23,546 nucleotides of DNA from Bacilli bacterium. GTDB lineage: Bacteria; Bacillota_I; Bacilli_A; RFN20; CAG-826. The stretch is taken from the NCBI GenBank assembly GCA_017619815.1, contig JAFZRR010000049.1, positions 1-23,546 of the forward strand, read 5' to 3'. The position numbers were made by a program, and so were the translations under genes. This document shows, one piece after another, positions 21,062 to 23,546 of this stretch (within the stretch, counting starts at the first letter, position 1; every line of letters starts with the position of its first letter). The notes below the pieces were generated by a model, which saw only the letters and a program-made list of their open reading frames with translations, was not told the DNA's origin and did not search any database.

Positions 21062-22366
21062 ATGGAATATCTTCATATATTTGTATATATCGCTCTTCTT
21101 TTACTTGCGGCCTTGTTGTCCACAAGACTAATGAAGTTACTTAAATTACCTAATGTGACTGGTTATATCATTACCGGTATCATCATGGGTCCTTTTGTCT
21201 TTGGTTTATTATTTAATAACTTCACTTATGATGGTATCAAAGAAAGCGCGATATATGGCTTCGTCGATAAGATTAAATGGGTAAGTACAATTGCCTTAGG
21301 TTTTATCGCCTTTTCCATAGGAACATCATTTAAGATTTCTACATTAAAAGCTGTTGGTAAAAAAGTAGTTATTATTACCGTTTTTGAGGCTGTATTTGCT
21401 TCTTTATTAGTTATTATCGCTTTGGTAGTGGCTCATTTCTTATTCCCTAACCAAATCAGTTGGGAACTAATTTTAACTCTTGGCGCAATCGCGAGTGCGA
21501 CCGCACCTGCGGCTACATTAATGATTATTAAGCAATATAAGGCTCGTGGACCAATGGTGGATACACTTTTACCAGTCGTTGCTTTAGATGACGCTGCAGC
21601 GCTTATTTTATTCGCTATTTTATTCCAAGTCGCAACTACTTTAGCAGCGGGTACTGGAACGTTTGATGTCTATAAGATGTTAATTAAACCGTTTATTGAA
21701 ATTATTATCTCTTTAGCTATCGGTGCTACTTTAGGTTTCTTTATTTCTTTATTAAATAAATGGTTCAAATCTAGAAACAACAGATTAATCATTGCTATCT
21801 TCTCAATCTTCCTTTCTTGTGGTTTATATTACTTATTTAAAATGCCTCAATTAGGAGGTTTTGAACTTAGTTCATTATTAATGTGTATGATGATTGGATG
21901 CATCTACACGAATATGTGTAAAGATAGTGGCAAGACACTTGATGTTATGGACCGATTCACATCTCCAATTTATCTTATGTTCTTTGTTATTTCTGGTGCA
22001 TCATTAGACTTAACCATATTCTTCAATAAATCAGGTTTATTAGTCTTAGCAATAGCGGGTATTTATCTCGTATTCCGTGTTATTGGTAAATGGAGTGGTG
22101 CCTTTACCGGTGCTTCTATTTCCAAATGCGAACCTAAGATTAAAAAGTATTTAGGCTTTGCCTTAATACCACAAGCTGGTGTTGCAATTGGTTTAGCCAC
22201 AACCGCGAGTGCATTATTCTCCGCGAGTGAAAACGAAACAACTAGAATTGCTGGTTCATTAATTATCGCGATTGTCTTAACATCCACATTAGTCTATGAA
22301 CTCATTGGTCCAATGGTCAGCAAGTTTGCTTTAAAGAAAGCAGGAGAAATACAAGAAGAGGAATAA
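21062..22366 (+). CDS. CPA2-family cation/proton antiporter (membrane domain only)
   Basis: The 434-residue integral membrane protein has 12-13 hydrophobic segments of the Na+/H+ exchanger (PF00999-type) fold. Recognisable blocks are KLPNVTGYIITGIIMGP near 28-44 (the VxGYxxxGxxxGP entry of CPA2), ALGFIAFSIGTSF near 78-90, ASATAPAAT near 144-152 (unwound helix), and VVALDDAAALILF near 172-184 with the paired aspartates D176/D177. A DD pair suggests electrogenic Na+(Li+)/H+ exchange of the NapA/NhaA type rather than the QD of Kef K+ systems. A lysine in RVIGKWSGA (late helix) also fits. There is no C-terminal RCK/TrkA-N domain, so regulation could come from the small PII-like protein encoded just upstream. 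Its Shine-Dalgarno is weak (AAGGA, 14 bases away). Confidence 0.88.
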   Translation: MEYLHIFVYIALLLLAALLSTRLMKLLKLPNVTGYIITGIIMGPFVFGLLFNNFTYDGIKESAIYGFVDKIKWVSTIALGFIAFSIGTSFKISTLKAVGKKVVIITVFEAVFASLLVIIALVVAHFLFPNQISWELILTLGAIASATAPAATLMIIKQYKARGPMVDTLLPVVALDDAAALILFAILFQVATTLAAGTGTFDVYKMLIKPFIEIIISLAIGATLGFFISLLNKWFKSRNNRLIIAIFSIFLSCGLYYLFKMPQLGGFELSSLLMCMMIGCIYTNMCKDSGKTLDVMDRFTSPIYLMFFVISGASLDLTIFFNKSGLLVLAIAGIYLVFRVIGKWSGAFTGASISKCEPKIKKYLGFALIPQAGVAIGLATTASALFSASENETTRIAGSLIIAIVLTSTLVYELIGPMVSKFALKKAGEIQEEE

Positions 22367-22373
22367 ATTACAT

Positions 22374-22450
22374 GCGCCTGTAACTCAGTGGATTAGAGTG
22401 CAACCCCCCGAAGGTTGAAGTCGCACGTTCAACTCGTGCCAGGCGCTCCA
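22374..22450 (+). tRNA. Atypical tRNA, anticodon CCG (tRNA-Arg), with C33, A37 and U73
   Basis: A 77-base cloverleaf with encoded CCA. Acceptor GCGCCTG/CAGGCGC is perfect, D arm ACTC/GAGT with a GGA segment supplying A20 (an arginine identity base), anticodon stem CAACC/GGTTG with loop CCCCGAA, T arm GCACG/CGTGC with TTCAACT. The stem fixes the anticodon as CCG (22408-22410). Three positions are odd: C33 (22407) replaces the near-universal U33 of the U-turn, A37 replaces G37 expected next to G36, and U73 (22447) replaces the A/G73 of arginine tRNAs. It starts 7 bases after the antiporter stop. It may be functional, decaying or altered in identity. Confidence 0.85.
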
Positions 22451-22466
22451 GTTTATTAAAAAAGTT

Positions 22467-23426
22467 ATGACATTATTAGAAACACAAATCGCTATTAAGT
22501 ATCTAAAAGATACATTTGAAAAGAAACTCGCTAAGAAACTCAATCTTGTGAGAGTATCTGCTCCTTTGTTCGTGGAAAAGAAAAATGGTCTTAATGATGA
22601 ACTTAATGGTGTTGAAGAAAGAGTGGGTTTCTCCATCAAAGGTGAACCAGTAGAAATCGTCCAATCTTTAGCGAAATGGAAACGTTTTGCATTAAAAGAA
22701 TATAAATTCCCAGAAGAAGTTGGTTTATACACTGATATGAACGCGATTAGAAAAGATGAAGAATTAGATGCGCTTCATTCTATCTATGTCGATCAATGGG
22801 ATTGGGAGAGAATTGTTAAACCAACTCAAAGAAATAAAAGATACTTATTCTCTATTGTTAAAAAGATTTATAGCATCATTTATCAATTAGCATTAGAAAG
22901 CGAAAAGAAGTGGGGATTCTCATACAATCTTCCTAAAGACATCACCTTTATTTCTACTTCTGATTTAGAAAAGAAATATCCAAATAAAACCAATAAAGAA
23001 AGAGAACAACTTATTTGCAAAGCAAATAGAGCGGTCTTTATCTATCAAATTGGTTGGCCACTTTCAAATGGTTTACCACATGATGGTAGAGCAGCGGACT
23101 ATGATGATTGGAAGCTAAACGGTGACATTATCTTATTTGATGATGCAATTGAAGCACCTATCGAATTAAGCTCTATGGGCATCAGAGTGGATGCTAAATC
23201 TTTAGTTAAACAACTCAAGTATAAAGGTGAGTTAAATAAGCTAAATAATCCATATTGTCAAAACATCATCAATAACGTTTTTCCATTAACTATTGGTGGT
23301 GGCATTGGTCAATCTCGTCTTTGTATGTTTTATCTTCAAAAGAAACATATCGGAGAAGTTCAATCTTCCTATTGGCCAGAAGATATGAAAAAGGACCTTG
23401 AGAAAAAAGGAATCCATCTATTGTAA
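22467..23426 (+). CDS. asnA: Aspartate--ammonia ligase (asparagine synthetase A)
   Basis: AsnA makes asparagine from aspartate, ammonia and ATP through aspartyl-adenylate; it is structurally a class II aminoacyl-tRNA synthetase catalytic domain. The 319-residue protein is close to the usual 330. Recognised blocks are LNLVRVSAPLFV near 25-36, LNDELNGVEERVGF near 42-55, DMNAIRKDEELDALHSIYVDQWDWE near 89-113, GWPLSNGLPHDGRAADYDDW near 198-217 and the motif-3-like PLTIGGGIGQSRLCMFYL near 274-291. No Shine-Dalgarno is present: the ATG lies 16 bases after the CCA of the upstream tRNA, so the mRNA 5' end is probably made by tRNA 3' processing or transcription starts very close. The stop codon lies within the promoter of the next tRNA. 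Confidence 0.95.
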   Translation: MTLLETQIAIKYLKDTFEKKLAKKLNLVRVSAPLFVEKKNGLNDELNGVEERVGFSIKGEPVEIVQSLAKWKRFALKEYKFPEEVGLYTDMNAIRKDEELDALHSIYVDQWDWERIVKPTQRNKRYLFSIVKKIYSIIYQLALESEKKWGFSYNLPKDITFISTSDLEKKYPNKTNKEREQLICKANRAVFIYQIGWPLSNGLPHDGRAADYDDWKLNGDIILFDDAIEAPIELSSMGIRVDAKSLVKQLKYKGELNKLNNPYCQNIINNVFPLTIGGGIGQSRLCMFYLQKKHIGEVQSSYWPEDMKKDLEKKGIHLL

Positions 23427-23450
23427 TTTATTTAAAAAGTAAATTATAAT
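23421..23450 (+). promoter_or_regulatory. Promoter of tRNA-Leu(CAA)
   Basis: -35 TTGTAA (23421-23426) overlaps the asnA stop; after an 18-base spacer comes a perfect -10 TATAAT (23445-23450). A start near 23457 gives a 5' leader of about 3 bases before tRNA base G1 at 23460. TAATTTA (23424-23430) and TAAATTA (23440-23446) form an inverted repeat inside the promoter. Confidence 0.7.
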
Positions 23451-23459
23451 TAACGCACT

Positions 23460-23546
23460 GCCCGAGTGGTGAAACTGGTAGACGCACTGGACTCAAAATC
23501 CAGCGGTAGCGATACCGTGTCGGTTCAAGTCCGACCTTGGGCACCA
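23460..23546 (+). tRNA. tRNA-Leu (anticodon CAA)
   Basis: An 87-base class II tRNA ending with encoded CCA on the last base of the window. Acceptor GCCCGAG/CTTGGGC (one G-T), anticodon stem CTGGA/TCCAG with loop CTCAAAA, so the anticodon is CAA (23494-23496), with U33 and A37 as expected for UUG readers. A long variable arm (CGGTAGCGATACCG) and A73 confirm leucine. T arm GTCGG/CCGAC. It has its own promoter. Confidence 0.97.

Noticed and set aside
22374..22450. tRNA-Gly (U73 fits) with anticodon CCC
   Set aside because: The CAACC/GGTTG stem fixes the 7-base loop, placing CCG and not CCC at 34-36.
1..23546. CRISPR arrays, insertion sequences, prophage genes, T-box or known metabolite riboswitches
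   Set aside because: No repeat-spacer pattern, transposase, phage gene or T-box TGGN core was seen; xerC is the housekeeping recombinase by position and motifs.

Overview
The window is chromosomal DNA from a low-GC Gram-positive bacterium of the class Bacilli, probably an uncultivated gut-type lineage near the Erysipelotrichales/RF39/RFN20 groups; the lineage is my inference. Support: PolC-type replicative polymerase, the rbgA-rnhB-dprA-topA-xerC ... rpsB-tsf-pyrH-frr ... uppS-cdsA-dxr-rseP-polC order familiar from Bacillus, strong SD motifs (AGGAGG) at many genes, AT-rich spacers and AGA/CGT-dominated arginine usage. TGA is a stop (uppS and cdsA end in ATGA overlaps), so this is not the Mycoplasma code. 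Nearly all DNA is coding, on the + strand, and no gene-free stretch exceeds 165 bases.

Layout. (1) 1-5595: end of an unidentified gene, then rbgA (ribosome assembly), rnhB, dprA, topA and xerC, a block for DNA maintenance. (2) 5575-9277: translation operon rpsB-tsf behind a strong extended -10 promoter and a structured ~120-nt leader, an internal terminator, then pyrH-frr and a small DUF2188 gene, closed by a terminator. (3) 9312-18056: tightly overlapping uppS-cdsA-dxr-rseP-polC (isoprenoid/lipid-carrier and phospholipid precursors, membrane protease, replicase) and a tRNA-Pro just after polC. (4) 18057-23546: accessory cassettes alternating with single tRNA genes: tRNA-Pro | DUF1624 membrane acyltransferase + acyl-adenylating ligase | tRNA-Leu(CAG) | small PII-like protein + CPA2 antiporter | tRNA-Arg(CCG) | asnA | tRNA-Leu(CAA).

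The most striking signal concerns decoding. In about 7,430 codons read by eye I find only two in-frame CGG codons; they are the penultimate codon of topA and the last codon of the ligase, and both lie in hairpin stems at the gene end. The same window encodes the tRNA expected to read CGG, and it departs from consensus: C33 instead of the near-universal U33, A37 instead of G37, and U73 instead of the A/G73 usual for arginine tRNAs. Together these suggest a CGG codon that is nearly unassigned or changing meaning. Also notable are several genes without a Shine-Dalgarno site, some with a -10 box so close to the ATG that the mRNA would be leaderless, a candidate autoregulatory rpsB leader, and two two-gene cassettes whose partners suggest function (acyl activation + membrane acyl transfer; PII-like sensor + cation/proton antiporter).
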